This document shows, one piece after another, positions 23,787 to 34,431 of a stretch of 64,000 nucleotides of DNA. The notes below the pieces were generated by a model. The model did no database searches, was not told the DNA's origin, and worked only from the letters and a program-made list of their open reading frames with translations. The DNA is from Karstenula rhodostoma CBS 690.94 (lineage: Eukaryota > Ascomycota > Dothideomycetes > Pleosporales > Didymosphaeriaceae), in contig MU001507.1 in assembly GCA_010093485.1 (NCBI GenBank), positions 632,844 to 696,843 on the forward strand. The letters run 5' to 3'. The stretch's first letter is position 1; each line of letters begins with the position of its first letter. A program made the translations under genes and the position numbers.

Positions 23787-24991
23787 TCAATGACTTGTCA
23801 CCATTGCCGAGTTCCAGAACCTCAATTTCACCTTCAGCAGTCGGCAACTCCGCTCTTGCTCTTCAGTCCAGGGCAGATAGCTCCACCTCCTTCCGTTTAC
23901 GTGACTACCCACGACTGCACCACCTGCCAGCTCTTCCAGTTGTGATGTTCCATTTAGACCAACCACGGTGCACTCGTCCGCGTCGCACATCCTCCGATTC
24001 GCGTCGTGGAATTCCCGAGGCAGGTTTGCAGCCTTAGGAAGGACGCATCTGCACACTTTATCGCTCGCCGGCTCGGGATATAGCGGCCATGAAGGCGGGG
24101 CTGCTATCGTTAGACTCGTTCATGACCAATATGACATGTGTCACAAGTTCCGGCATTGCAATATTCGGCCCGAACCATCACAAGATGCCAAAGATTTTAT
24201 CCCAATCACTGTTCCAGGTGAGGAGTAGTACTTACGGCACAGCCGGCCATTGCTGTCTCGAGACAATCCCAGTCGCAGCAACCGTACCATATCCTCGCAA
24301 AGAAAATCACATGGGATGCCATACATGTCACAGTACTTCTCCCACTGCATCTGCGTCTTCATCCACATCGGCTCCTATCACCCTCTTCTCGCATCCTCCT
24401 CGTCATGACCTGCCGTCCCGAGATTCCAGCTCTTGGCAGCTCCTCCGTGACGACATCAGGTGGGTTGTGCAGCGTCCAGTAGACGGATGAAAAGACCGGG
24501 GCGGAGAACCATGACGGGCGCCAGCTGAGGCTGCTGTTGTCGGCGAAGCTGGTGAGGATGAGGAGATCTTGCTGGAGGCGTTTGAGCTGCGGGCTCGCTT
24601 CCACGGCGGCCTGCGTTAGGTCGGCGGGGATAAGGAAAGCAGAGGTTCGTGCAGGCGAGTGAGCCTGATCCGGTGAAGATGCTGCTGGCGAGATCGGTGC
24701 GTGTGCTCGGAATTTTGCTGCGCCGCAGCTATCTGCACGGCCTGGGTCGGAGTACGGCGGTGTAATGGGAAGCTTCATTGTGGGTACGTTCGGCTGTGCG
24801 TATAATTTGTGTGGGTGCAAAGCAAGCGGAATTGTGACATGTGGGGATCCCGGAGTCGTGGAAGACAATAGGGAGGCGCCCGTGGGTGCCCGTTGGGAGG
24901 GCGCCCGTGAGGAGGAGGGAGTGTTGGGGTGATCGGTGGGGTGAGTCACGTGTGACCGTGGCTCTGGGATTATCGTCGCCTCAACCACCAT
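23787..24991 (-). CDS. Tentative multi-exon gene of unknown function
   Basis: I do not recognise a family. A Pro/Ser/Ala-rich open frame starts at the ATG at 24991 and runs to 24359; about 100 residues near its end (LQQDLLILTSFADNS onward) look protein-like. A 35-nt GT-AG stretch near 24411-24377 (short for an intron) would join it to a second frame with WMKTQMQWEKYCDMYG and PCDFLCEDMVRLLR, followed by a GTAAGT donor near 24235. A further plausible exon at about 24027-23787 reads LPREFHDANRRMCDADE and ends at a stop. The exon chain is uncertain and the product could be shorter. It is marked mainly because these segments look coding in one orientation only. Confidence 0.35.
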
Positions 24992-25380
24992 GGAACAGAA
25001 CAGATCCAAGGGCCAAAGCGGAAGTGTGAGTCTGGATTAATGAACTGGTTACTGCTCGGGTCTGTGAAGTTGGAGTGATGGCGTGAAAGGTTGAATGTGA
25101 AGGTGAACAGAGACAGGGTATGCGTGAATTTCCTATGAAAAATATGGTCAAGCGGTAAGTAAGACTTGTGAAATATACGAACGGATGTATGACAAGTAGT
25201 CGCAGCTTGCTTAATCCCACTGAAGAACCAATCAAGCCGGTTTGGTCGGCTGTTTGCACGGGAGAAGTGAAGACAAATAACTTCGTGGATGGAAGCGACA
25301 AAAGATTAAGATACTGAATATGTTTGAAAGTAGCAAGTGATTCAGGTGAACTAATGTCTACTCCATAATAGCCAGGTTTT
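24992..25380. other. Intergenic region, no gene seen
   Basis: About 390 bp between the tentative gene and the end of the FAH-family gene. It holds a CACGTG core near 24947-24954 just to its left; nothing else is recognised. Confidence 0.35.
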
Positions 25381-26380
25381 TCATGCGTACTCGACGGTGT
25401 TTCGCAATGTTCCTATCGCATTGATGTTGACCTCAACAACATCGCCCGGCTTCAGGAACTGGGGTTCTTTCATGGCATAGCCAACACCTGGGGGTGCGAA
25501 TTAGCGCTTCTTTCCCAAAAGTTCAATCGATCTTGTTGTTCGCTTACCACTGGGAGTTCCTGTCATCACAACTGTTCCCTTCTTCAGCGTAGTTCCCTGG
25601 CTGCAGTAGCTCACGATGGTATGAATCTTGAAACAAAGATCGTCGATGGTTTCACTCTGCCTCACGTCTCCGTTCACGATGGTCTTCAGATAAAGCTTCG
25701 AAGGATCAGGCACGACTTCAGTGCTGACAATCTGGGGTCCCAGGGGCGCATAGGTGTCGAATCCCTTTGAGAAATTCCATTGTGGAACAGTGCCAGCAAG
25801 TTTAGGGTCGCGCTGAAGCTTTCTCGAGCTGACATCGTTGCCGCACAGGTATCCGCCCACGTAGTTGTAGGCGTCTGCTTCGGAAACGTTCAAGGCATCC
25901 TTGGAAATGATGAAGCACAGTTCACCTTCGTAGTCCGCCTGATTGTCCTGCGCGAGTTTTGGAATGACAATCGGTGCGCCGTGGTCATTCAGGCAGGTAT
26001 TGGCTTTGATAAAGGTGGACGGATAGGGTGGCAGTGTGCGACCACCTTCCTGGACTAATCAAATTACTCAGTATACATATCATTGTACATACAGAGGCTG
26101 TCGTACTGTGCTTGATGAAGTTCAGCCCGATGCAGCGGATGATGGGTACTTCGTCCGTAGTCACGGGACCGAGGAGTTTCTTGACGGTTACTTCTTGGTC
26201 TGTGACCTTTGTCGCAGGGTCGAAAATGTCGTTGTTGGCAACCTCAATTACTTTCGCCTTCAATCCCGTCTCTTCTGTGGTGGTACCCACATCGAAATCT
26301 GGTGAGGGGAGGATCGGCTCGCCCCGCAGGGTCTTCCCTTCTGTTGACTCGAAGCGTATGAGGCGTTTCCAGGACGGCAT
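25381..26380 (-). CDS. Fumarylacetoacetate hydrolase-family protein, likely fumaryl/maleylpyruvate hydrolase
   Basis: Hydrolase of beta-dicarbonyl compounds. Three exons (26380-26093, 26049-25548, 25487-25381) give 298 residues. The metal-binding acidic triad of the FAH fold is present: E137 and E139 in ADYEGELCF and D168 in YLCGNDVSS. The C terminus (KKGTVVMTGTPSGVG, KPGDVVEVNINAIGTLRNTVE) is diagnostic. It lies 405 bp downstream of the gentisate 1,2-dioxygenase gene on the same strand, which makes fumarylpyruvate (or maleylpyruvate) the likely substrate, giving fumarate (or malate-type product) plus pyruvate. By sequence alone, acylpyruvase or oxaloacetate decarboxylase activity of the FAHD1 type is also possible. 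No mitochondrial presequence is obvious. Confidence 0.88.
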
Positions 26381-26785
26381 CGTGAGGTCTGTGTGATCGC
26401 GCGAAGCAATAATACTGTGAAGCTAGTCTCTGAAGTTTAATAGGAAGAAATGCTTCGGATGCAAGGCGATGTCGGCTTTGTGATGTGGGGGAGGTGCGGG
26501 CTGGCGACTACGGAAGACTAAAGCCGGATAGTGTTTCGGCACTCCATCATTGGCCGGAGTCAAAAGTATCTCCACCACGAAATGTGGAGGTGATCGCTCG
26601 TACAACGATAGCAGAAGCGACGCTTCTCATTGACTTCGCGGTCCATATTATCTTAGGCGTAATTTCTGCATCGAAAACTCAAAAGCTTAGATTCGAGGGT
26701 GATCGTACGAGTTCAGCAAAGGATTGAGTATACCGTATTACACGAGGAGAGCGATGCAGTCCCCATTACTTTCCATTTGATGCAG
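26381..26785. promoter_or_regulatory. Promoter region of the FAH-family gene
   Basis: 405 bp between the dioxygenase stop and the hydrolase start, both on the minus strand. No coding sequence is seen; no defined site is recognised. Confidence 0.4.
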
Positions 26786-28026
26786 TCACAAACTATCGGC
26801 TTCAGTACCTTCGCTTCGATAGAAGCCTAGTTGTTCAATCATCGGCTTATCGTCGAACCGATACAGGTAGACGGTCCCGTTCTCACCAGCAAAAAGCTGA
26901 TATTCGTACCACGACGGAATGCAGAAGGTGTCTCCTTGCTTCCATTCCAGCGTCTGGCCATCTATTACCGAATGGCCTTTCCCCGAAATGACGTGATAAA
27001 CGCAAGATGTCGTCTCGCGCCTCAATTTCGACGATTTCCCAGCCTGAATGCGCTCTGCCGATGGACCTAGCGTCTTGCTCACTGTGGTGGGTTAGACTGC
27101 ATTTACATCTCAAGGGCTGCACGATCTCACCATAACTTCCATCAGCCCTTCTATACTCCTGCTTTGCCCACACTCCCGGATCAGTATCCAGCTTTGCCTT
27201 CATCTGCGACCAAGGGAATACGATTGGGCTGCTCTGCGAATCCACATCTTCAGCAGGGTATCTTTTCTCCTGGAAGTGCTCGACGAAATGGACCGGAAAA
27301 TGTTGAAACTGCGGTAAATCCAACCCGTCCAGCCAAATCATCGGCCCTGAACCATCCTTCCCGTGGTCTAAAGTTGGGGTAATAGGTTAGTGATATGCCT
27401 AGTTTACAAAGGTACTAGAAAGACATAAGGGTAGGGGATTAGGGTAGGCTAGCGCAAGTAATACCTAAAAATTCCAACACTACTTGCGCCTAGCATCTAG
27501 AATCTGTACCCGAGCTTACGTACCATGCCAATTCCACGTGGGCGTAAGGATTACATCGCCGCGGTTCATTTGGATGCGCTGCCCATGAACAGCAGTGAAG
27601 CCTCCATTACCTTCGATAACAAAGCGCAAAGCAAAAGCCGTGTGGCGATGCGCTGGCGCAGTCTCATTTGGCATGACCAGTTGGAGGCCTGCGTAGAGTG
27701 TGTCCGTCGTATATGGACCCTCTGTATCTCTTCTCAGCGCGTTTCTTCATAGCCTGCACATGACTGACGCGATACCCACCTCGTTTAGGATTGATCAACA
27801 TCAGGACCCTCCGTTCCGCATCTTTTTCCTTCACAAGCTCGCCTGCTTTGAGGAGATACGGGCGCACGTCGTCGTATCGCCAGATGTACGGAACGCACTT
27901 CGGATTTGGCTTCGGAGGATTGTACTTTACCATTTGCGGCCAGAGCGGTACCGCATTGTGTTTAGCTGCCCCCTGGATAACATCTTCTACGGTTTCAATA
28001 GTGCCGTTGGCCCCGTTTGCGGTCAT
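26786..28026 (-). CDS. Gentisate 1,2-dioxygenase (bicupin)
   Basis: Fe(II) ring-cleaving enzyme that converts gentisate to maleylpyruvate. Four exons (28026-27780, 27721-27524, 27367-27131, 27081-26786) give 325 residues. The N-terminal cupin has the iron-binding H107-x-H109 pair (APAHRHT) and H148 in the TPTWNWHDHG motif, the intron falling right after the H148 codon. The GLQLVMPNE and GDVILTP segments are family hallmarks. The C-terminal cupin ([22 protein letters not shown]) lacks a full metal triad, as is usual. Intron 2 is 156 nt, longer than the others, and carries an inverted repeat. The gene is divergent from an FAD monooxygenase and followed by an FAH hydrolase, which supports the gentisate assignment. 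Confidence 0.92.
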
Positions 28027-28393
28027 TTTGTTCAGGATGCTAAGAAAATATCGACTTGGTCAGCTTGTGGACCACTTGCAAGTGCATCTTACGTACATCT
28101 AGATGGATCGCTTTTAACGAACTGCGCAGGCTTGTCGCGATCTATTGAAGAGTCAACATATGAGATCTTGCACAGCGCACGAGAATGCTCGGTCGCCGGT
28201 CGCTGGTGGAGCTTACGTCGGCTAGGTTTCGGTTCCCCGCATTCTTGTTACGAAGCTCTCACGTACATTGCTACGCATCTGATTGGTGGCGGATATATCT
28301 TTGTAGCTACATCTGTTGAATCCTCCTTCCCCTGCGGTCCCTTCACGTTTATGTGCCGCTTCATTAGATCACGACTTCGGTCATAGAGCAGTG
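28027..28393. promoter_or_regulatory. Shared divergent promoter of the gentisate cluster
   Basis: 367 bp between the start codons of the dioxygenase (-) and the monooxygenase (+). Co-regulation from this interval is inferred. I cannot point to a specific operator. Confidence 0.55.
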
Positions 28394-30058
28394 ATGAAAA
28401 ACCAAGAAGAAAAGCTCGAGGAATGCAGGAGCCACGTGGAGTCACTGTTGGCCCGAAAAGGGCATGCTGGCCTTCAGGTCAGCTCAAACTGCTAGCTCAC
28501 AAACGCGCATCGACTGATTATTGTAGGAAACATCGTATCCATCTCAGAGCTTGAACTTTTTGAAACGACTTCAAGGCATACCGCAGCGATTCGACAAAGT
28601 ACCGAAACTCAATCGCGATGCGTCCCACCAAAACGAGCCTCCCAGGGAAGCAGCTGTCAAGCTTAAAATCATCATCGCGGGCGCCGGTCTTGGTGGTCTC
28701 GCAGCAGCTATCGCCCTCCGTCGACGTGGCCACGAAGTCACCGTCTTCGAAAAGGCCCCAGAGCTAGGAGAGGTCGGTGCCGGAATCCAAGTACCGCCAA
28801 ACTCCTGTCGCCTCCTTGAGCGATGGGGTTTGCGTCCTTATCTCCAAGGAAAAGCTGTCGAACCGGACGCCATTCGCTTACGACGTTGGCAGAATGGCGA
28901 GGTCCTCTCTCACACCAAATTGGTCCCGGAGTTTGAAGAAAATTTCGAGGCTCCGTATTATGTGGTCCACAGGGCGAATCTTCAGCTTGCGATGTACGAG
29001 CTTGCTGCTAGCTTGGGCGTTCGTGTGAGGGTCAATGCTGGCGTCCGATCATACAATGCTGAAGCTACAAGCGTTGTGTTAGAGAATGGAGAGACGCATC
29101 ACGCCGACCTGATAGTCGCTGCCGACGGGGTCAAATCTGAGGCGCGAAGGGTTGTTCTGGGAGGCCAAGATCAACCTCCACAGCAATGTGGGTACGCTGC
29201 ATACAGAGCGATGGTGAACACGGATTTGATGAGAGCCGATCCCGAAATATCCTGGTTGCTTGATATTCCAGGACAGAACTTATGGTGAGTGGCTGCCAGA
29301 GGTCAATAGCGGCTTGTCCCGCGCAAGCGTGGAAAGAGCGGCTCTGACACAACGCAGGGTCGGCGAAGGACGACATGTAATGGCTTACTCCATTGCTGGT
29401 GGCAAGTCTTTCAATATGGTACTCTCGCATCCTGAAGACTCGGACCCTTCGACATGGAATCAAAATTCCGTGCTCGAAGACATGAAGCGGCACTTCGAGG
29501 GCTGGGATCCATGGTGAGTCGCTCCATGAAAGATGAGTTTCACCCAGTCACTAATGGCACAGTCTTGTCAAGATTATCTCGCTCATCCGTACAACGCTCA
29601 AATGGCCACTGCTTTCGGGTAAACCGCTTCCTAGGTGGCTTTCATCGTCTGGTAATCTGCTGATCATTGGCGATGCCGCGCACAGTATGGTGCCATACAT
29701 GAGTGAAGGGGCAGCAATGGCTGTAGAAGATGGAGCTGCCCTCGCTGAGATATTGTCACTTATTGAATCGCCATCAGAACTCCGCTCCGCGCTCCAAGTA
29801 TTCGAACGTCACAGGATATTACGAACCGGCCAGATGCAGGAAGCTAGTCTTGTTAATGGGAAGCTGTGGCACTTCGCAGACGGACCTGAACAAGAAGCGC
29901 GAGATGCAGCTATGAGGTCAAAAGTAGCTGGAGACGTCGAAGAGAGTCCGAATCAGTTCAGCGACCCTGTGACTGCACAATGGACGTATGGGTATGATGC
30001 GGAAGTTGAGATCAGAGAAGCTTGGAATGAAATTCGAGCAAGAACATCAACACCATAG
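28394..30058 (+). CDS. FAD-dependent aromatic monooxygenase (salicylate / 3-hydroxybenzoate hydroxylase type)
   Basis: Group A flavoprotein hydroxylase. Four exons (28394-28477, 28527-29284, 29358-29513, 29563-30058) give 497 residues. Motifs: GxGxxG at residues 80-85 (AGAGLGGLAAA), the family DG motif (ADGVKSE), and the GD motif (IGDAAHSMVPYMSEG). The frame has no ATG close to the GxGxxG; a 28-codon first exon from 28394 joins in phase through a 49-nt GT-AG intron, giving an unusually long N-terminal extension of about 75 residues. Context with gentisate dioxygenase suggests that it makes gentisate, for example from 3-hydroxybenzoate (6-hydroxylation) or from salicylate (5-hydroxylation). 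No signal peptide is visible. Confidence 0.85.
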
Positions 30059-31886
30059 AGCCTACAGTGCTAGGATATATATCTGGGTACCGCATTATTC
30101 ATCTTTTGTGTCACAGGATTCTGACGGATACTTGGGCGGACACTGTGTATTTTATAAGCTGTCTTCTGAGGCTTATCAATGTTCTCAACCCAATCTAGAG
30201 CAAATAGGTAGAACTCCTCCTCAATCCTCGAAAACGTGCCCAGGAACCAATGACACAGCACTTTATTAACCCAATATACAAGCGGATGTTGATCACGGGA
30301 GCTACTGCGCGTGCTTGAGGGTAAAAGTATCCACTTGTAGAGTGTTTGTCTTGTGATCCTTAGTACACGGGCTGAAGATTTCCGAGAAAGAAAAAAAAGC
30401 TAGGATGCAAAAGTCGGGGTAGCCCCACGTCGTAGGGGCATTTGTACCGGATAAGAAAATGCCCATGGATGGCCAAGTTCTTCCACTCGGCGCTAAGGAG
30501 CAACGCCCCTGCTCAAACAACCTTCGCCCGGTACACATGTGCCACTCATCGAATTATGAATGCCAGTATGTGGCACAGCATCCCGGTTTGTACAGTGTTC
30601 AATATTGAGCTGCATGTGGCGCCGAGTCCGTGCCATCATTCGTGCGAGGCCATCTCGCTTACACACTGCTCGGCCTTCGGCCTTTAACTTTTGCGACTTC
30701 ACTTCACTGGACATCATCGAAGGGACCCAAGGCAATTTGGAGCACGCGACGTCAACTTCATACTCATGTGGCATGCTGCGTTGCAACTCAGCATCTGCAG
30801 CCAACCACACCTTTTAAAGAAATTCACCGGCCACCGGCTGGTTGTATGCGCGTGATTTTTCCGTCTCTGCTCGCATGTTAGAGGCTACTCCCCCCGCAAA
30901 GTGGCGCACGGCACAATGGTCGCGAAACTGGGGTTGGGATTGTGGGTTGCGAACCTGCGGTGACGTTGCAGCTGAGAGGTCGAGCGCTTGGGGCCCCGTC
31001 GAAAGAGTTGGCATATTGAACACACGCGCGGGAAAGATCTAGCGGAGGACTTGGCTCAGACGTGGCTACGGCATTCTTCTGCGGTGGCCGCACGCATTGC
31101 AGCCTGCAGGGGCTAGTGAGGCATTACCACCTCCTTGTTTCTGCACGAGCATATCTGTAAACAGCAAGTAATGACTGGAAGGTGTCGTCTTCTGCTAAAA
31201 CTAGTGTGGACGGAGATGAGGCTGCGTCACGAGCACACTGTCGAGGCAGACTAGGGACATCGAAGCAGTGCCAAAGTATTAACTGTCCTCCTGGTCTAAC
31301 GCCATAGAATCGATCTAGTGTCAAGTTGGAATGATCTCGAGACGAAATTCAACCCCATTGACGTTCACCTTGCCTGGAAGAAACATTAGGGATTGTTTGT
31401 AGCATTTTCAATGTTCACCTTTGTATGAGCGCGTTGTTCTCATGCGTTCCGCTCGATATGTTTAGGAGTGTCCCATATAAGCCCTGTAACATCGTACGGG
31501 AAGCACAGGAAAACCATGGGGTTGGCACAACTTATGTCGACCCAGAGAACTGGGATTCCATGTATGACGCTCTTGGTGTATGCTTTGAAATCCTTCGGTC
31601 GGCCTCACCAAAGAAACTGCGATCGGGTACCCCGCAGGCACTAGCTCAATCTGGGGCTTGCATCATGAAAAAGGTGCGAGGCGACGTAGCGGGTAGCGGA
31701 GAAGGGCCATTTACTGTCCTAAAATTTCGCATGGCTCCAGTATACGAGGCCTTTAAACTGATGATCGCCTCGAGTGCCTTTCCCTATCTTCCCCTCGTAT
31801 CTCATCGCTTGCATCAGTGATTTCGCTTTCAACATCGGCATCGGAGGAACTTCACGTATCCGCGCCTTGCAATCAGATCGGTCACA
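30059..31886. other. Gene-poor region
   Basis: 1.8 kb with no recognised gene. One ATG-started open frame at 31425-31820 (131 codons, DPENWDSMYDALG near its middle) has no known family, no visible introns and no supporting context, so it is not called as a gene. Confidence 0.4.
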
Positions 31887-32756
31887 ATGTCACTATCAAC
31901 CCTACCGACGGAGCTGCGACAAATCATAATCGAAGAGGTGCTCACGACTCCTCTGTCACCGCCTAGCGTCCCCAGCGAAGTCCGTGGTCAGAATTGGTTC
32001 TATCCGAACGAGGAAAACAAACGAAGGCTCTCGCTAGACGCCGACGACAATCCAGCAGAGCGCCATCCTGCTATCGCGTTTAACAAGCAAGAGCCTTGGG
32101 GTTTCCAATATCTTCCTTTGCTGCTGGTCAACAAAGCTTTCAGCGCTGATACCGAGGATGTACTGCGACGCGTTGGGCGACACATCCAGTCGACCCTGGA
32201 TGTGATGCTCGAGGATGACGGCAACTTCAAGGCCTCATGGTTGCTGGTTCCACCGGCAGCGACCGAGACAGAGTGTTTGGACATCACCATACGAACGCTA
32301 GAGTGCATGAAGACTTTCGGCGCGGCAGGCTCTGAGAACGGTAAGCGAGAATCCTCCATCGGTGTCACCCTCGCTAATCGTATGCGATATGTAGTGCCGT
32401 TGAAGCGTAACGCGAACACGTCTGTGGGCCGGTTGCTCCAACGTATCACCAGCGTCGGTCTCAGCCCATATGCAAAGGACCGACAAACACTGGGTACCCA
32501 GATTCGCAAGCTTCGGATTACCGTTGTAGCCCCAGCAGACATGAAGGTTGGTGGGACCGAGGACGAGAGAGCGCCACTCGCAGTAAGGCTGAGCGAGTAC
32601 TTCAGCATGGGTTACTTTGAAGATCTAGCTCAGAAGGTTAACAGTATTGAGATCTTTGTGGACGACCGCAAAGCATATGCATTTTCGAGCGCGAAGGGCT
32701 CCTTCGTTTTGGAGTGGTCGCACAAGTGGCGACGCGACAGTGCCATGGAGGAATAA
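31887..32756 (+). CDS. F-box-like protein of unknown function
   Basis: Single-exon gene of 289 residues. The N terminus LSTLPTELRQIIIEEVL looks like the first helix of a degenerate F-box, followed by LLLVNKAFSAD (about residues 69-79), as in many dothideomycete F-box-like hypothetical proteins. The rest is a mixed alpha/beta region without catalytic motifs. It ends SHKWRRDSAMEE. If it is a true F-box protein it would link a target to an SCF ubiquitin ligase; that is inference from the N terminus only. It lies upstream of GPI2 on the same strand. Confidence 0.65.
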   Translation: MSLSTLPTELRQIIIEEVLTTPLSPPSVPSEVRGQNWFYPNEENKRRLSLDADDNPAERHPAIAFNKQEPWGFQYLPLLLVNKAFSADTEDVLRRVGRHIQSTLDVMLEDDGNFKASWLLVPPAATETECLDITIRTLECMKTFGAAGSENGKRESSIGVTLANRMRYVVPLKRNANTSVGRLLQRITSVGLSPYAKDRQTLGTQIRKLRITVVAPADMKVGGTEDERAPLAVRLSEYFSMGYFEDLAQKVNSIEIFVDDRKAYAFSSAKGSFVLEWSHKWRRDSAMEE

Positions 32757-33112
32757 GAGGTGGTGAATAGTTAGGGCTTCCCTGGATGGATTATTTGTAA
32801 CAATACGACTAACGTTCCGCTCACGATGAAGGGCTCCTCCACATCATCATTGCAGCGTGCCGGTGTACGATGCCCGTGAATATTTCAGACTGTTGAGGGG
32901 TGCTTACCATGTAGAACGCGAATCGATGTCAGTATCGACTGCAACCGTGTACGACCCAGCGTTCAAGGAGTTGTAGCCATGTTGTTGGGGTCCAGGAACA
33001 CCTTCCATTGGTGGTGCACAAGGATGACGTGCCACGCGGAGTTAACTCGGACTTAACTGGCTTGAACATTGCGTACACGAAGCACCACAACCCGCGCCTT
33101 TGCGCAGGCCCA
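32757..33112. other. Intergenic region upstream of GPI2
   Basis: 356 bp. An in-frame upstream ATG at 33008 would lengthen the GPI2 N terminus by 35 residues; otherwise nothing is seen. Confidence 0.4.
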
Positions 33113-34431
33113 ATGCCCACATCGCCAACGCGTGTCGATGCGCACGCGGCTGCGTCGTCTTCAGCGCTCGACCCCAATCTTCTAGCACCTCGAGATGCTC
33201 TCTACGGATCCGCAGTCAGCGCCGCTTGGGGCGCGAGGAAGCGAAGGGAGAGAGCGCGTAGCTCAGACCGAAGGCGGAAGGGACAGTTCAAGAAGTTGCT
33301 CTGGTTCAAGCAGCCTTGTAAGCGTTGTAATGTACTCATCTTGTTCACGGGCTGACATGGAAGGACAAGTCCCCGATAACTACACGGACGAGCGGACGTT
33401 CCTTGACCACCTCCAGCGCAACCCCCGCCTACAGCCCTACGAATTTTGGTCGCTCATGACTGACGCGACCGTCATTGTGCAGCACGTCGCTTCCGTCGCG
33501 ATTTTCTGCTGCTGCTTCGTCGCCATTTACTTGGAGCGAGTGTCGCCCATATCGGTCGTGAGCTGGGCGAGCTTCGGCACATTCTTGGCTTGGGTGCTGT
33601 GGGACTACTGGATGGTGCAGGAGGAGGCAAGAGCTACGAGCAGTCTCACCGGTAAATCGCAAGAGAAGCCAAAGCAGCCAAACGATAACATCGCGGGATC
33701 GGACGAAGCAGAGGACCCTTCCGCTGGGAAGGAGCAACCGACGATAGGGAACTCACCCTATCCTCCGAACGTGGACCCAGTATCGTCATTGTCTCCCCGC
33801 AATCAGCAACGGCTAGCGACAGCGAGATCGGCCCTACTTATATACGCTGCCTTGCTGGGATTGAGTCCCATCCTCAAGTCACTCACAAAGTCAACAACGA
33901 GCGACTCAATCTGGGCGATGAGTTCCTGGTTGCTGTTCACGAATGTGGCATTTTTCGACTACGGAAGTGGAAGTGGTGCTCAGTAAGTTCATCATTCATT
34001 CATAAATCTTTGACCATGGTCTAATCTCGGGCAGTCTACCAGCCTCCATATCGACTAATTCGGCGCTCATGGCCTCCACCGTGCTTGCCTCCCGGCTACC
34101 ATCTACGACGCACGTCTTCTCGCTAACCTTGTTCTCGATCGAAGTGTTCGGTCTCTTCCCCTTATTTCGCCGGCAGCTGCGCGCGAAATCACGGAACGGC
34201 AACATCGCGCTGACTGTGGCGTTGGTCACTACAGCTGCCGGTGCTGTGTTCGCGACACTGACTGGTGGAGGTCGAGGTGCTTGGATTGCAGGTGTCATAC
34301 TAGGCAGCATAGTGACCTTTTTCGCGATGGGCATCTGCAGCTGGTGGCTTATTGGGCTGCAGAAGTACAAGAACGAAATATACGGGCCTTGGGACCCTGC
34401 TCGACCCATCATTCGGCGGCACTGGGATTAA
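33113..34431 (+). CDS. GPI2: GPI-GlcNAc transferase subunit Gpi2 (PIG-C)
   Basis: Subunit of the ER membrane complex that adds GlcNAc to phosphatidylinositol, the first step of GPI-anchor synthesis. Three exons (33113-33317, 33370-33982, 34035-34431) give 404 residues. The signature KKLLWFKQP | FPDNYTDE is split by the first intron; reading from the ATG at 33357 would lose the conserved lysine-tryptophan start, so the exon at 33113 is preferred. Further hallmarks: WSLMTDATVIVQHVASV, the segment PASISTNSALMASTVLASRLPS, and the C-terminal YKNEIYGPWDPA. About eight hydrophobic segments are visible, with a variable hydrophilic loop near residues 160-210. The last 23 bp overlap the coding end of the convergent gene at 34409-35362. 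Confidence 0.92.

Noticed and set aside
27421..27450. Telomere-like TTAGGG run in the gentisate dioxygenase intron
   Set aside because: Only one exact TTAGGG unit with degenerate neighbours; too short for an interstitial telomere tract.
31425..31820. 131-codon ATG-started frame
   Set aside because: No family, no introns and no conserved context; kept only as a note in the region entry.
33357..33368. ATG at 33357 as the GPI2 start
   Set aside because: It falls inside the first intron; the upstream exon supplies the conserved KQPFPDNY junction.
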